Notes: generated by a model not told the origin, from the sequence alone. Positions 19,176 to 29,154 are shown, counted from the first letter of the stretch. The stretch is DNA of 64,000 nt from JACKNG01 sp050184115 (GCA_050184115.1 JBFXAQ010000005.1:186001-250000), one strand, 5' to 3'. Numbers and translations: made by a program.

Positions 19176-20348
19176 GTGTACGAGCAGCATTTCGGCCTCG
19201 ACAAGCCACCGTTTCGCATCACCCCCGATCCCGAGTTCTTCTTCCCGGGCGGCAACCGCGGCGCGGTGCTCGAGGCCCTGTGCTACGCCGTCACCCGCGG
19301 CGAGGGCATCGTCAAGGTCGTCGGCGAGGTCGGCAGCGGCAAGACCATGCTCTGCCGCATGCTCGAACGCGAACTGCCGCCGGCCTGCGAGATCGTCTAC
19401 CTCGCCAACCCGCGCCTGGCGCCGGGCGAGATCCTGCACGCCATCGCCTTCGAACTGAAGTTGCCGGTCGCCGCCGATGCGCCGCGGCTGCAGGTGATGC
19501 ACGCCCTGCAGGACTACCTGCTGGCCGCCCATGCCGAGGGGCGGCGGGTGATCATGTTCGTCGAGGAAGCCCAGGGCATGCCGGTCGAATCGCTCGAGGA
19601 GATGCGCATGCTGAGCAACCTCGAGACCACCCGCGACAAGCTGCTGCAGATCGTCCTGTTCGGCCAGCCGGAACTGGACGACAAGTTGAATACGCATGAG
19701 ATCAGGCAGTTGCGCGAGCGCATCACGCACAGTTTCGAACTCGCACCGCTCGGCCGCGAGCAGATCCGCGACTATCTCGTCACCCGCGTACGGGCCAGCG
19801 GTTACCGCGGCAACGACCTCTTCACGGCGGCCGCCGTGATCGAGCTGGCGCGGCACTCACAGGGCCTGTTGCGGCGCATCAACGTGCTCGCGGACAAGGC
19901 CCTGCTGGCCGCCTTCGCCGCCAACGCCGCAACCGTGTCCCCGGCGCATGTGCGCCTCGCCGCGCGCGACAGTGCGTTCGCGCCGGCGGCGCGGCGTAGC
20001 GCGCGTCTCGCGCTGCTGCTGGCCGGGGGACTGCTGATGGTCGTCCTGGCCGGGGTCGGCATCGTCACCTGGCTCAGGGGCACGGGGGAAAATCTCCCGC
20101 CAGGGGCGGCAGGCGAGGCGGCGGCTGCGCGCGCACCCGAGGCACCGGCTATGCTGGACCGGGTATCCCCCGCGCCGGCGCCAGCGGAGTCCACCGTGCC
20201 GACGAACCCGGCGTTGCTGCCGACGGTCGATCCGATCAGTGGTTTCGTCACCGATGCACACCTCGCGCCGCGCCTGGCGCCCTTGCCGTCAGGGCCCGCC
20301 CAGGCCGCCGGGGAGGGGCCGCCCGGGGCTGGGAATGTTCGCGAATAA
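19176..20348 (+). CDS. mshM: MshM/ExeA-like AAA+ ATPase with membrane anchor
   Basis: ExeA/MshM proteins are inner-membrane ATPases thought to help secretin assembly through peptidoglycan. The 390-residue protein opens MYEQHFGLDKPPFRITPDP, the family signature, with Walker A GEVGSGKT at 50-57, Walker B VIMFVEEAQ near 125 and a sensor motif LEMRMLSN-like stretch after it. A single membrane helix lies near 274-296 (LALLLAGGLLMVVLAGVGIV), followed by a Pro/Ala-rich periplasmic tail. No obvious peptidoglycan-binding domain is present, unlike ExeA. It starts with GTG and is directly followed by the secretin gene. Confidence 0.85.
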   Translation: MYEQHFGLDKPPFRITPDPEFFFPGGNRGAVLEALCYAVTRGEGIVKVVGEVGSGKTMLCRMLERELPPACEIVYLANPRLAPGEILHAIAFELKLPVAADAPRLQVMHALQDYLLAAHAEGRRVIMFVEEAQGMPVESLEEMRMLSNLETTRDKLLQIVLFGQPELDDKLNTHEIRQLRERITHSFELAPLGREQIRDYLVTRVRASGYRGNDLFTAAAVIELARHSQGLLRRINVLADKALLAAFAANAATVSPAHVRLAARDSAFAPAARRSARLALLLAGGLLMVVLAGVGIVTWLRGTGENLPPGAAGEAAAARAPEAPAMLDRVSPAPAPAESTVPTNPALLPTVDPISGFVTDAHLAPRLAPLPSGPAQAAGEGPPGAGNVRE

Positions 20349-20439
20349 ACGTCGAAAATTTAGATAGTTGTATTTAAAATATCATGTGTTATCTTGCAAC
20401 GCTGGGGGGCCTGCCGGCCGCACGCACGGGCGCATTGAA
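20349..20439 (+). promoter_or_regulatory. AT-rich promoter region upstream of the secretin gene
   Basis: The first half of this 91-base gap is strikingly AT-rich for the window (GTATTTAAAATATCATGTG). A plausible sigma-70 promoter is TTGTAT, a 16-base spacer and TATCTT preceded by TGT (extended -10). No GG-N10-GC sigma-54 site is present. It may give the secretin gene and those after it a start independent of metF. Confidence 0.45.
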
Positions 20440-22122
20440 ATGATCAGACGAGTCCTCAGCAGCCTGCTTCTGCTCACGGTTGCCACCAGTTGCAGCGAGA
20501 TTCGCCCGCAAGCGGTGCCTGCGCCCAAGGGGCACCTCGACGCACCGACGGCGGCGCCGGCGCAGGACATTCCCGACATCGTGCAGCAGGTGCCCTTCGT
20601 CCCGCCGCCCCAGGCGGTACCGGAGAGCGAGCGCTACACCGTGGTGGTGAACGACGTCCCGGTACGCGAACTACTCTTCGCCCTCGCTCGCGACGCCGAG
20701 TTGAACATCGACATCGCCGGCGACGTCGACGGCCGCGTCACCCTGAACGCCATCGACCAGACCCTGCCGCAGATCCTCGAACGCATCGCGCGCCAGGTCG
20801 CGCTGCGCTACGAGATCACCAACGGCACCGTCGTCATCTCGCCCGACCTGCCCTACTACCGCACCTACGACGTCGGTTACGTCAACCTCTCGCGCGACAC
20901 CGATACCACCGTCAACGTCGCTACGCGTGTAGCCACCACGGGCGAAGGCAGTATCGAGGAGTCTGGCGGTTCGGGCGGCGGCGGTTCCGGGGGCGGCAAC
21001 AACTCCTCGTCCACGCGCCTGACCTCGCGCTCCTACAACCGTTTCTGGGAGACCCTCGAAGGCAACATCCTGGCCCTGCTCGGCGAAACCGAGCGGCGCG
21101 GCGCCGACGATCTCTCGGACCGCGTCATCATCAACGCCGCCGCCGGTATGATTTCCGTCAAGGCCACCGCGCACGAACACGAGCTGATCGGCGAGTTCAT
21201 CGATCGTGTCCTGGTCAGCGCGCGCCGCCAGGTGATGATCGAGGCCACCATCGTCGAGGTCACGCTGAACGACCAGTACCAGGCCGGCGTCGACTGGACC
21301 CTGTTCCTGCAGGACGGCGGTACCGGCTTCACCTTCGACCAGAACCTGCTTGGCGCCGTCACCGATGGCGTCATCGACAATTCGATCTCCTCGGCCACGC
21401 TCGGCTTCTTCGATCCCAGCGTCGGCGACAACGCCGTCGCCGCCAGCGTGCGGCTGCTGCGCGAGTTCGGCGACGCCAAGGTGCTGTCGAGCCCGCGCCT
21501 GATGGTGCTGAACAACCAGACCGCAATCCTGAAAGTGGTCGAGGAACTGGTCTATTTCACCGTCGACGTCACCAACCGCGACGGCGGCTTCAACACCCAG
21601 GGGCGGACGATTGTCGAGTCCGAGGTCAACTCGGTGCCCGTGGGCCTGGTGATGGCCGTCACGCCGCAGGTTTCCGCCACCGACGAGGTCACCCTCACCG
21701 TGCGCCCGACCATCTCGCAGAAGGTCGGAGACGCGGTGGATCCCGGGGTGCAGCTTGCCGCGCAGTTCAACGGCGCCGACGGTGCCAATATCACCAACAC
21801 GGTGCCGATCATCCGCGTGCGCGAGATGGAATCGGTGCTCAAGCTGGTCGACGGCCAGATCGGCGTCCTCGGCGGTCTGATGCAGGACGACATCCGCACC
21901 GGCAACCGCCAGATCCCGGGGCTGTCGAAATTGCCGGTGCTGGGCGACATGCTCTTCAACACCGAGGAGCTGACCAACACCAAGACCGAGTTGGTCATCT
22001 TCCTGCGTCCGGTGGTGGTCCGCGACCCCAACGTCAACACCGATCTCGCCGGCTACCGCGAATTCCTCGATACCCGCACCGGCGGCCCACGCCTCGGCGC
22101 GCAGGCCGGCGACACGCCTTGA
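20440..22122 (+). CDS. mshL: MshL-like outer-membrane secretin
   Basis: MshL forms the outer-membrane pore of MSHA-type pili. The 560-residue sequence has a signal peptide (MIRRVLSSLLLLTVATSCSE) with a possible but weak lipobox Cys, a secretin-TonB short N domain (LFALARDAELNIDIAGDVDG), a Gly/Ser-rich linker near 175-190 and the C-terminal secretin domain with VLSSPRLMVLNNQTAILKVV, VPVGLVMAVTPQV and VPIIRVREMESVLKLVDGQI. The last includes the MshL-type closing segment GGLMQDD and ends KTELVIFLRPVVV. The ATG at 20440 is preferred because it starts the signal peptide. Confidence 0.92.
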   Translation: MIRRVLSSLLLLTVATSCSEIRPQAVPAPKGHLDAPTAAPAQDIPDIVQQVPFVPPPQAVPESERYTVVVNDVPVRELLFALARDAELNIDIAGDVDGRVTLNAIDQTLPQILERIARQVALRYEITNGTVVISPDLPYYRTYDVGYVNLSRDTDTTVNVATRVATTGEGSIEESGGSGGGGSGGGNNSSSTRLTSRSYNRFWETLEGNILALLGETERRGADDLSDRVIINAAAGMISVKATAHEHELIGEFIDRVLVSARRQVMIEATIVEVTLNDQYQAGVDWTLFLQDGGTGFTFDQNLLGAVTDGVIDNSISSATLGFFDPSVGDNAVAASVRLLREFGDAKVLSSPRLMVLNNQTAILKVVEELVYFTVDVTNRDGGFNTQGRTIVESEVNSVPVGLVMAVTPQVSATDEVTLTVRPTISQKVGDAVDPGVQLAAQFNGADGANITNTVPIIRVREMESVLKLVDGQIGVLGGLMQDDIRTGNRQIPGLSKLPVLGDMLFNTEELTNTKTELVIFLRPVVVRDPNVNTDLAGYREFLDTRTGGPRLGAQAGDTP

Positions 22123-22147
22123 GCCCGGGTCCGCGGAGGAGCTGCCC

Positions 22148-23977
22148 ATGAGCCTCTTGATGGATGCGCTGCGCCGCGCCGAGCAGGAGAAGAAGGCGCG
22201 CGAGGCGCAGGAAGGCGAGGGCGCCGGCGACGGTGAGGCCACGCGCGCCCAAGCTCCATCCGAGCGTGCCCCGGTCGCCGGACCGGAAGACATCACCATG
22301 CAGATCGAGCCCGCGGCGGTGGCCGCCGCAAGCCGCGGCGAACCGGTGGACCTCGGTTTCGACCTCGCGCCCGGCGACGACAGCCGGGCCATCACCCGCA
22401 AGCTGACCGGCGACGACTCGAGCGCCTTCGATCTCGCCGATGACGGTACCGACAGCGGCCCCGCGGTGCACGACGGTGACATGAGCCGCTCGATGTCGTT
22501 GGACGATCTCTCGCTCGAACCGATCGAGGGCATCGAGGCCTTCGAGCAGAACGACGAGGACGACGGTGGCCTGGCCACCGACGAGACCGCCGAAGGCATC
22601 GCCCCCGGCTTCACGCACACGCTTGGCGGCACCACCGCGGGTGCACGGGCGCGGGTCGACCAGACCGCCACCATGCCCTCGGCACGCGCCGTCGAACACG
22701 AAGTCGACGCCTACTTCGAGCGCTCGCAATCGATGGAGGTCCCGCGTGGCCGGGTCAACGCCGACTTCACGCTCGAGGACGTCGCCGCGCACACCGTGGT
22801 CGGCGCGCAGACCGTGTTCGAGGCCAGCCGACGGCCGCGCAGCAATCGCCTGCTCATCGCCGTCGGCGCAGTCGCCGTGCTGATCGTGCTCGGCATCGGC
22901 GTCGTCGCCCTGTTCTATGCCCAGCAGAGCGCGGGGCCGCGGCCCTTGCCGTCACCGGCCGTGGCCGCCGGCGTCGAGCGTCCGCCGCTGCGCGAACTGC
23001 CGGTCGTGCCCCTCGAGGAGGTGCCGGCGGTGGCGGCCATCGTGGCGCCTCGTATCGAGACCACGACCGGCCCCGACACTGCCGCCGCGGTGGCAGCATC
23101 CGACGCCGGCGACGCCGGCGCGACAGCGCCCGTCGCGGAGGCGCCGGCGGTGGAAGCTGCGGTGGAGCCCGCGGCGACGGCGTCGCTGGCAGACGCGGCT
23201 CCCGTGGAGCCGGTCGTGCCCGCTGCACCACCTACGGCCGCCGCAACCGCCGGTGTTACGGCATCGGACCCGGCTCCCCGGGCACCTGCCGTGGCGACCG
23301 TCGCCGCGCCGCCCGCTGCCGCGCCGGTACCACCCATGCCGCCCCCGTTGGCGGACGTCGGCGCCGGCGAGGTGCGCATCGCGCGTTCGCGCCAGCCGGC
23401 CGCGGTCGATGCCAACGTCCAGGCCGCCTACGATGCGTACCGTACCGGCGACTTCGAAACCGCGCGGGCGCGCTACGGTGCGGCCCTGGTCGACCACCCC
23501 GACCAGCGTGATGCCCTGCTCGGGCTCGGTGCCGTGGCCCTGGCCGCGAACGATCTGCCCGAAGCTTACCGACGTTACGCGGCCGTACTCGCCGCCCATC
23601 CCGGCGACGCCGTGGCGAGCGCGGCGCTGTTCAGCCTCACCGGCGGCGAAGGCGACGTTGGCGCGGCGCGTCTGCGCCTGCTCACCGACCAGGCCGGCGA
23701 CAACCCCTATGTCCATTTTGCGCTCGGCACCTGGTACGCCCGTCAGCAGCGCTGGGGTGACGCCCAGCAGGCCTACTTCGAGGCCTTCCGGCGCGACGCC
23801 AGCAATGCCGACTACGCCTACAACCTGGCCGTCAGCCTCGACCGCATGGGGCAGTCCAGGGCCGCGCTCGACTACTACCAGAAGGCCCTGGGCCTCGCCG
23901 ATGCGGGCAACGCGGCGTTCAATCCCGCCCAGGTGCTCGAGCGCATCCAGAGCCTGGCACCCGCGGCAACGCCTTGA
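22148..23977 (+). CDS. mshN: MshN-like membrane-anchored TPR protein
   Basis: The 609-residue protein begins MSLLMDALRRAEQEKKAREA, the conserved start of MshN/GspB-like proteins, then a long acidic cytoplasmic region, one membrane helix near 239-260 (LLIAVGAVAVLIVLGIGVVA) and an Ala/Pro-rich periplasmic linker. The C-terminal 180 residues are TPR repeats (AAYDAYRTGDFETARARYGA, then LGLGAVALAANDLPEAYRRY). MshN is thought to connect the assembly platform with the secretin. It is longer than the Vibrio protein because of the acidic and Ala/Pro regions. Confidence 0.82.
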   Translation: MSLLMDALRRAEQEKKAREAQEGEGAGDGEATRAQAPSERAPVAGPEDITMQIEPAAVAAASRGEPVDLGFDLAPGDDSRAITRKLTGDDSSAFDLADDGTDSGPAVHDGDMSRSMSLDDLSLEPIEGIEAFEQNDEDDGGLATDETAEGIAPGFTHTLGGTTAGARARVDQTATMPSARAVEHEVDAYFERSQSMEVPRGRVNADFTLEDVAAHTVVGAQTVFEASRRPRSNRLLIAVGAVAVLIVLGIGVVALFYAQQSAGPRPLPSPAVAAGVERPPLRELPVVPLEEVPAVAAIVAPRIETTTGPDTAAAVAASDAGDAGATAPVAEAPAVEAAVEPAATASLADAAPVEPVVPAAPPTAAATAGVTASDPAPRAPAVATVAAPPAAAPVPPMPPPLADVGAGEVRIARSRQPAAVDANVQAAYDAYRTGDFETARARYGAALVDHPDQRDALLGLGAVALAANDLPEAYRRYAAVLAAHPGDAVASAALFSLTGGEGDVGAARLRLLTDQAGDNPYVHFALGTWYARQQRWGDAQQAYFEAFRRDASNADYAYNLAVSLDRMGQSRAALDYYQKALGLADAGNAAFNPAQVLERIQSLAPAATP

Positions 23978-24068
23978 GCGCGCCGATGCCGGCCGCTCGT
24001 CGCCCGTCTGCCCGCTCCGGCCCGCGTGCTGCGGCGGCCTGCCGCGCAGCCACCGTCGAGGCCAGGCA

Positions 24069-25778
24069 ATGAGCGCGAGCAAACGATCCATGCGCATCGG
24101 CGAACTGCTGGTGCAGAAGGGCGTGGTCAGCTCCGACCAGATCCGCATCGCCCTGACCGAACAGCGCAAGAACCGCGATCACCTCGGCAAGATCCTCGTG
24201 CGGCTCGGTTTCGCCACCGAGGCCATCATCCTCGACGTACTCGGCGGCGCCCTCGGCCAGCAGAAGGCACACCTCTCGCAGGTGGTGGTCGACTCGGAGG
24301 CCATCCGTCTCATTCCGAAGGACATGGCGCGGCGCTTCCGCATCCTGCCGCTGACCTACGACGCCAACGCCAACCGCCTGACGCTGGCCATGGCCGACAC
24401 CTTCAACGTCGTCGCGCTCGACCAGATCGCGGCCCTGCTCGGCGGCGACGTCGAGATCCAGCCGCTGATGGCCGGCGAGGCCGAGATCGAGAAGGCCATC
24501 GACCAGTTCTACGGCTTCGAGCTCTCGGTCGACGGCATCCTGCGCGAGATCGAGACCGGCGAGATCGACTACGAGAGTCTCGATTCCGATTCCGCCGAGT
24601 ACTCGCAGCCCGTCGTGCGACTGGTCAACGCACTGCTCGCCGACGCCGTCAAGCGCAACGCCTCGGACATCCACTTCGAGCCCGAGGAAGGCTTCCTGCG
24701 CTTCCGCTACCGCATTGACGGCGTGCTGCGACAGATCCGCTCGCTGCACAAGAACTACTGGTCGGCGATCGCGGTGCGCCTGAAGGTCATGTCGGGCATG
24801 GACATCGCAGAGACGCGCGCGGCGCAGGACGGGCGCATCACGCTCACCCTGTCCGGCCGCCAGATCGACTTCCGTGTCTCGACCATTCCCACCGTGCACG
24901 GTGAGAACATCGTGCTGCGCGTCCTCGATCGGCAGAAGGGCATCGTACCGATCGAGCAGATCGGGCTCGAGGACGATCTCCTCATGACGCTCAAGCTGAT
25001 GGTGGCGCGGCCCGAGGGCCTGCTGCTCGTCACCGGCCCCACCGGCAGCGGCAAGACCACCACGTTGTACAGCCTGCTCAACCATCTCAACACCGAGTCG
25101 GTCAACATCATGACCCTCGAGGACCCGGTCGAGTACCCGATGGGCATGATCCGGCAGACCTCGATCAACGAGGCCGCGCGGCTCGACTTCGCCAGCGGCG
25201 TGCGTTCGATCCTGCGCCAGGATCCGGACATCATCCTGATCGGCGAGATCCGCGACGAGGACACGGCGGCGATGGCCTTCCGCGCCGCCATGACCGGTCA
25301 CCAGGTGTTTTCCACCCTGCACACCAATTCATCGCTCGGCGCCATCCCGCGCCTGTCCGACATGGGCATCAAGCCCGACATCATGTCCGGCAACATCATC
25401 GGCATCCTGGCCCAGCGCCTGGTACGCAAGCTGCGCGTCGACTGCCGCGAAGGCTACGTGCCGAGCGACATCGAGCGGCGCATCCTCGGCATGGACAACG
25501 CCTATCGGCAACATCCCATCTACCGCGTTGCCGAGGAGTTTCGTCATGCCCAGCACCAGGGCTACGAGGGTCGTACGGCACTGATGGAGGTGTTGCGCCT
25601 GGATCGTGAACTCGACGAGTTGATCGCGCGTGGCGCGACCATGAACGAACTCAACAACGCCGCGCGCAAGCAAGGCTTCCAGACGCTCGCCGATGCCGCC
25701 ATCAAGCTCGTCATCGCCGGCGTCACCTCGCTCGACGAGGTCACGCGCGTGGTCGATCTCACCGGGCGACTGCACTGA
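24069..25778 (+). CDS. mshE: MshE-like pilus extension ATPase with c-di-GMP-binding MshEN domain
   Basis: This 569-residue GspE/PilB ATPase powers pilin polymerisation at the inner membrane. The N-terminus carries the MshEN motif R-I-G-E-L-L-V-x2-G at 9-18 running to Gln32, and a second half-motif HLGKILVRLGFATE at about 37-50, which in Vibrio MshE bind c-di-GMP. The C-domain has Walker A GPTGSGKTTT, the Asp box LEDPVEYPMG, Walker B ILIGEIRD and the His box TGHQVFSTLHTNS. The zinc tetra-cysteine is lost: the CxxC pairs read RVDC and FRHA. It shares a base with the next gene. Confidence 0.93.
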   Translation: MSASKRSMRIGELLVQKGVVSSDQIRIALTEQRKNRDHLGKILVRLGFATEAIILDVLGGALGQQKAHLSQVVVDSEAIRLIPKDMARRFRILPLTYDANANRLTLAMADTFNVVALDQIAALLGGDVEIQPLMAGEAEIEKAIDQFYGFELSVDGILREIETGEIDYESLDSDSAEYSQPVVRLVNALLADAVKRNASDIHFEPEEGFLRFRYRIDGVLRQIRSLHKNYWSAIAVRLKVMSGMDIAETRAAQDGRITLTLSGRQIDFRVSTIPTVHGENIVLRVLDRQKGIVPIEQIGLEDDLLMTLKLMVARPEGLLLVTGPTGSGKTTTLYSLLNHLNTESVNIMTLEDPVEYPMGMIRQTSINEAARLDFASGVRSILRQDPDIILIGEIRDEDTAAMAFRAAMTGHQVFSTLHTNSSLGAIPRLSDMGIKPDIMSGNIIGILAQRLVRKLRVDCREGYVPSDIERRILGMDNAYRQHPIYRVAEEFRHAQHQGYEGRTALMEVLRLDRELDELIARGATMNELNNAARKQGFQTLADAAIKLVIAGVTSLDEVTRVVDLTGRLH

Positions 25779-26980
25779 TGGAGGCCTACCGCTACAAGGC
25801 GGTCAACGCCCAGGGGCGGGTGCTGCAGGGGCGCATCGACGCCGTCAACCCGGCCGATCTCGAGACGCGCCTGAGCCGTCTCGGCCTCGATCTCGTCAAC
25901 TACCGCGAACTCAAGCGGCACAAGAACGTCACCGGTCGCGGCATCCAGCGCGTCGACCTGATCACGTTCTGTTTCCACCTCGAGCACCTCGTGCGCGCCG
26001 GCGTGCCCATCCTCGAGGGCCTGGCCGACCTGCGCGACACCATCGACAACAAGCGTCTGCGCGAAGTCACCGGCGCCATGATCGAATCGATCGAGGGTGG
26101 CAAGAACCTCTCGCAGGCGATGTCCGATTTCCCGGCCGTGTTCCCGGCAGTGTTCGTCAGCCTCATCCGCGCCGGCGAGGAGTCGGGGCAGCTCAACCTG
26201 GTCCTCGGCAAGATCATCGAGAACCTGAAATGGCAGGACGAGCAGGCGGCCGTCACCAAGAAGCTCCTGCTCTATCCCGCGATCGTCACCGTGGTCGTGA
26301 TCGCGGTGATGTTCTTCCTCATGCTCTACGTGGTGCCGCAGCTGATTTCCTTCCTGTCCACCATGGGCCAGGAACTGCCCTTGCAGACCAAGGCGCTGAT
26401 TGCGACGTCGGCCTTCATGACCCGCTTCTGGTACGTGATGATGCTCGGTCCGGTGTTCGCGATCGCGGGGCTCGTCACCGCCTACCGCACCAATCCGAAA
26501 TTCGCCGAGCGCGCCGACGACTGGCTGCTGCACCTGCCGCTGCTCGGGCCGGTGATGAAGAAGCTCATCGTCACGCGCGTGTGCCAGGTATTCTCGATCA
26601 TGTATTCCTCCGGCATCACCGTGCTCGAATGCATCCGCAACGCCGAGTCGGTGGCCGGCAACCGCGCAGTCGCCACGGCCATGCGCACGGCCGGGCGCCA
26701 GATCGCCGATGGCGGAGGTATCAGCCGCAGTTTCGCCGCCACGGGGCTGTTTCCGCCGCTGGTCATCCGCATGCTGCGCGTCGGCGAGAACACCGGCGCG
26801 CTGGAAGAGGCGCTCGACAACGTCAGCTATTTCTATGCCCGCGACGTCGCCGAATCCGTCGCGCGCCTGCAGGCCATGATCATGCCGGCCATCACCATGG
26901 TGCTGGGGGCGCTGCTGTTCTGGATAATGGCCTCGGTACTGGGACCGATTTATGACCTCTTTACTCAAATCGACTTTTAG
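25778..26980 (+). CDS. mshG: MshG-like (GspF/PilC family) inner-membrane platform protein
   Basis: This 400-residue platform protein has two GspF domains. The N-terminal signature is YRYKAVNAQGRVLQGRIDA, then FCFHLEHLVRAGVPILEGL in domain 1 and VCQVFSIMYSSGITVLECI in domain 2. It has three membrane stretches (AIVTVVVIAVMFFLMLYVVP; one near 205-225; one at the C-terminus). PilC/GspF proteins connect the extension ATPase to the growing pilus. It starts one base into the mshE stop and overlaps the next gene by 29 bases. Confidence 0.93.
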   Translation: MEAYRYKAVNAQGRVLQGRIDAVNPADLETRLSRLGLDLVNYRELKRHKNVTGRGIQRVDLITFCFHLEHLVRAGVPILEGLADLRDTIDNKRLREVTGAMIESIEGGKNLSQAMSDFPAVFPAVFVSLIRAGEESGQLNLVLGKIIENLKWQDEQAAVTKKLLLYPAIVTVVVIAVMFFLMLYVVPQLISFLSTMGQELPLQTKALIATSAFMTRFWYVMMLGPVFAIAGLVTAYRTNPKFAERADDWLLHLPLLGPVMKKLIVTRVCQVFSIMYSSGITVLECIRNAESVAGNRAVATAMRTAGRQIADGGGISRSFAATGLFPPLVIRMLRVGENTGALEEALDNVSYFYARDVAESVARLQAMIMPAITMVLGALLFWIMASVLGPIYDLFTQIDF

Positions 26981-28553
26981 CGGCGCCGAGACGCGCGTGC
27001 TCCTGGTCGGCGGGGAGCGCGCGATCCTGTACCTGTTCGAGCGACGCGAGCTCGCGCATGCCTACATCTTCGGCGCCGACGCGGCCGGTTTCGCCGCGTT
27101 CTCGCGCTGCCTGTCCGAACTCGATCCGGCGCCTGTCAGCGTGCTGGTCGACATCGTCGAGGAGGAGTATCGCCAGGACACCATCCCGCACGTCACCGGC
27201 GCCGATCGCCGCGCAGTGCTGGAACGCAAGTTCGCGCGCCTGTTCCGCGGTACGCCCTACCATTCGGCGTTGTTCCAGGGGCGGCTGACCGGCGAGCGGC
27301 GCGACGACAGCATGCTGCTCACCGCGATCACGCGCCCCGAGCTGCTGGCGCCCTGGATCGAGCGTCTGCTCGAACGGCACGCCCCGATCACCGGTATCTA
27401 CTCCCTGCCCATCGTCAGCGAGGGCCTGCTCTCGCGCATCGATGCCGGCGGCCCCAACGTGCTGCTCATCTCGCTGCAGAAGGCGAGCGGCCTGCGCCAA
27501 TCCTTCTATCGCGACGGGCATCTCAAGATCAGCCGCCTCGCGCACATGCCGCGACTCGGTTCGGTACCGTTCGCCGCCCACCTCATGGGCGAGGTCGAGA
27601 AGCTTCGGCGCTACCTCAACAGCATGGCGATGCTCGCGGCCGAGCACCCGTTGTCGATCTACATCCTCAGCCACGGCCAGCTGCTGTCCGAACTCGAACA
27701 GCATTGCCGCGACACCGAGCGCGAGAAGTTCTACCTCCTCGACATCGACCAGGTCGCGCGCCGTCTCGGTATGAAGAAGACCGGCGAGTCGCATTACGCC
27801 GATCTCGTCTTCGCGCGGCAATTGCTCATGCGCGCCCCGCGGGCATCCTATGCCAAGCCCGAGGAGACGCAGTTCTTCGCCCTCCATCGCCTGCGCATCG
27901 CGCTGTCGGTGGCGGGGGTGATCCTACTGCTGGCCAGTGCCGGCTGGAGCGGGTTCAATTTCATCGAAGGCGTGATCCTGAAGGAACAGGCCCTGGATGC
28001 GGCGCAGAAGGCCGAGTTCTACCGCGAGCGCTTCGACATGGCGCGCGCCAAGCTGCCGGCGACGCCGGTGGAGCCGCGCGAGATCAAGACGGCGGTGGAT
28101 GCCGTGGCCGCGCTGCGCGCCCACAAGGCGACGCCGAACGCGATGCTGGCGGTCATCAGCAGCGTGCTCGATCGCGAGCCGACGGTGCGTCTCGACGCCA
28201 TCGAGTGGCGCAGCGGCGACGCCACGGCAGTCGCTGTCACGCCGCCACCGGCGCCCGAGGCCGGGGTCGAACTCGCACAGCCGCCGATCGAGCTCTACCA
28301 GGTCGCCGAGCTCGACGCGCACCTCGCGCCGTTCGACGGCGACTACCGCGCGGCCATCGCGCTGGTCGACCGCTTCGCCGATGCGCTCGCCGCCCGGCCC
28401 CTGGTCACCACGGTCGAAGTCCTGCAGTACCCGCTCGACGTCCGCTCGGACGCCAGCGTCAGCGGCTCCGCCACCCGTGGGCACGCCCAGGCCGCGGCCA
28501 CCTTCCGACTCAAGCTCGTCATGGGTGTGAACGATGGCAACCAGGAAAGTTGA
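26952..28553 (+). CDS. PilM/PilN-like assembly protein (MshI position)
   Basis: The 533-residue protein has a long cytoplasmic N-terminal domain (about 1-310), one membrane helix near 317-338 (ALSVAGVILLLASAGWSGFN) and a helical/beta periplasmic part with FYRERFDMARAKLPATP and a C-terminal ferredoxin-like region. This is the GspL/MshI plan, a PilM-like cytoplasmic half fused to a PilN-like half, and its place before a PilO-like gene agrees. Overall similarity to MshI is not obvious by eye, so the call rests on topology and context. Confidence 0.6.
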   Translation: MTSLLKSTFSGAETRVLLVGGERAILYLFERRELAHAYIFGADAAGFAAFSRCLSELDPAPVSVLVDIVEEEYRQDTIPHVTGADRRAVLERKFARLFRGTPYHSALFQGRLTGERRDDSMLLTAITRPELLAPWIERLLERHAPITGIYSLPIVSEGLLSRIDAGGPNVLLISLQKASGLRQSFYRDGHLKISRLAHMPRLGSVPFAAHLMGEVEKLRRYLNSMAMLAAEHPLSIYILSHGQLLSELEQHCRDTEREKFYLLDIDQVARRLGMKKTGESHYADLVFARQLLMRAPRASYAKPEETQFFALHRLRIALSVAGVILLLASAGWSGFNFIEGVILKEQALDAAQKAEFYRERFDMARAKLPATPVEPREIKTAVDAVAALRAHKATPNAMLAVISSVLDREPTVRLDAIEWRSGDATAVAVTPPPAPEAGVELAQPPIELYQVAELDAHLAPFDGDYRAAIALVDRFADALAARPLVTTVEVLQYPLDVRSDASVSGSATRGHAQAAATFRLKLVMGVNDGNQES

Positions 28554-29154
28554 CTGGTCAATCCTGCGCGGAACCATCATCGGTTTCGTCATCTGCGTGC
28601 TGGCCTCGGCCGGCATGCTGGCGGCGAGCTTTTATTTCCGCGACGGCATGCAGCGCGAGTACCAGGTCAATCATCGGCGCTTCCGTGACGCCAGCCAGCA
28701 ATACCTCGCGGTCGACGAGGAGGAACGCATCATCGACGAGTTCTATCCCCAGTTCGTGCGCCTCTACCGCGGCGGCCTGCTCGGTCGCGAGCGGCGCCTG
28801 AGCTGGCTGGAGACGCTGCGCGAGGCCGGCGCGGCCCTGCGCGTACCGGAGCTGAACTACAAGCTCAATGCGCAGCAGGCCTGGCAACCCGATTTCGACA
28901 TCGCGCTCGGTGCGTACACCGTCCACGCCAGCACGCTCGATCTCAACCTCGGCCTGTTGCACGAGGGTGACCTCGTGCGGCTGCTCGGCATCCTCGACGA
29001 GCACGCGCAGGGCCAGTACACGGTGCGACAGTGTGCCTTGCGCAGCGACGGCCGCACGCTCGACCTCGACCCGAGCGCGATCAACGTCCGCTCGGAATGC
29101 AAGCTCGAATGGCTCACCCTCGATCTCGGCGGCGAGCAGGAGTTGGAACTGTGA
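28534..29154 (+). CDS. PilO/MshJ-like membrane protein
   Basis: This 206-residue protein has a short cytoplasmic N-terminus, one membrane helix (IIGFVICVLASAGMLAASFY) and a periplasmic coiled coil plus small alpha/beta domain. That is the PilO/GspM/MshJ topology. It overlaps the preceding gene by 20 bases and the following one by four, so it is part of the same translationally coupled assembly module. The product probably pairs with the previous protein to form the alignment complex in the inner membrane. Confidence 0.6.
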   Translation: MATRKVDWSILRGTIIGFVICVLASAGMLAASFYFRDGMQREYQVNHRRFRDASQQYLAVDEEERIIDEFYPQFVRLYRGGLLGRERRLSWLETLREAGAALRVPELNYKLNAQQAWQPDFDIALGAYTVHASTLDLNLGLLHEGDLVRLLGILDEHAQGQYTVRQCALRSDGRTLDLDPSAINVRSECKLEWLTLDLGGEQELEL

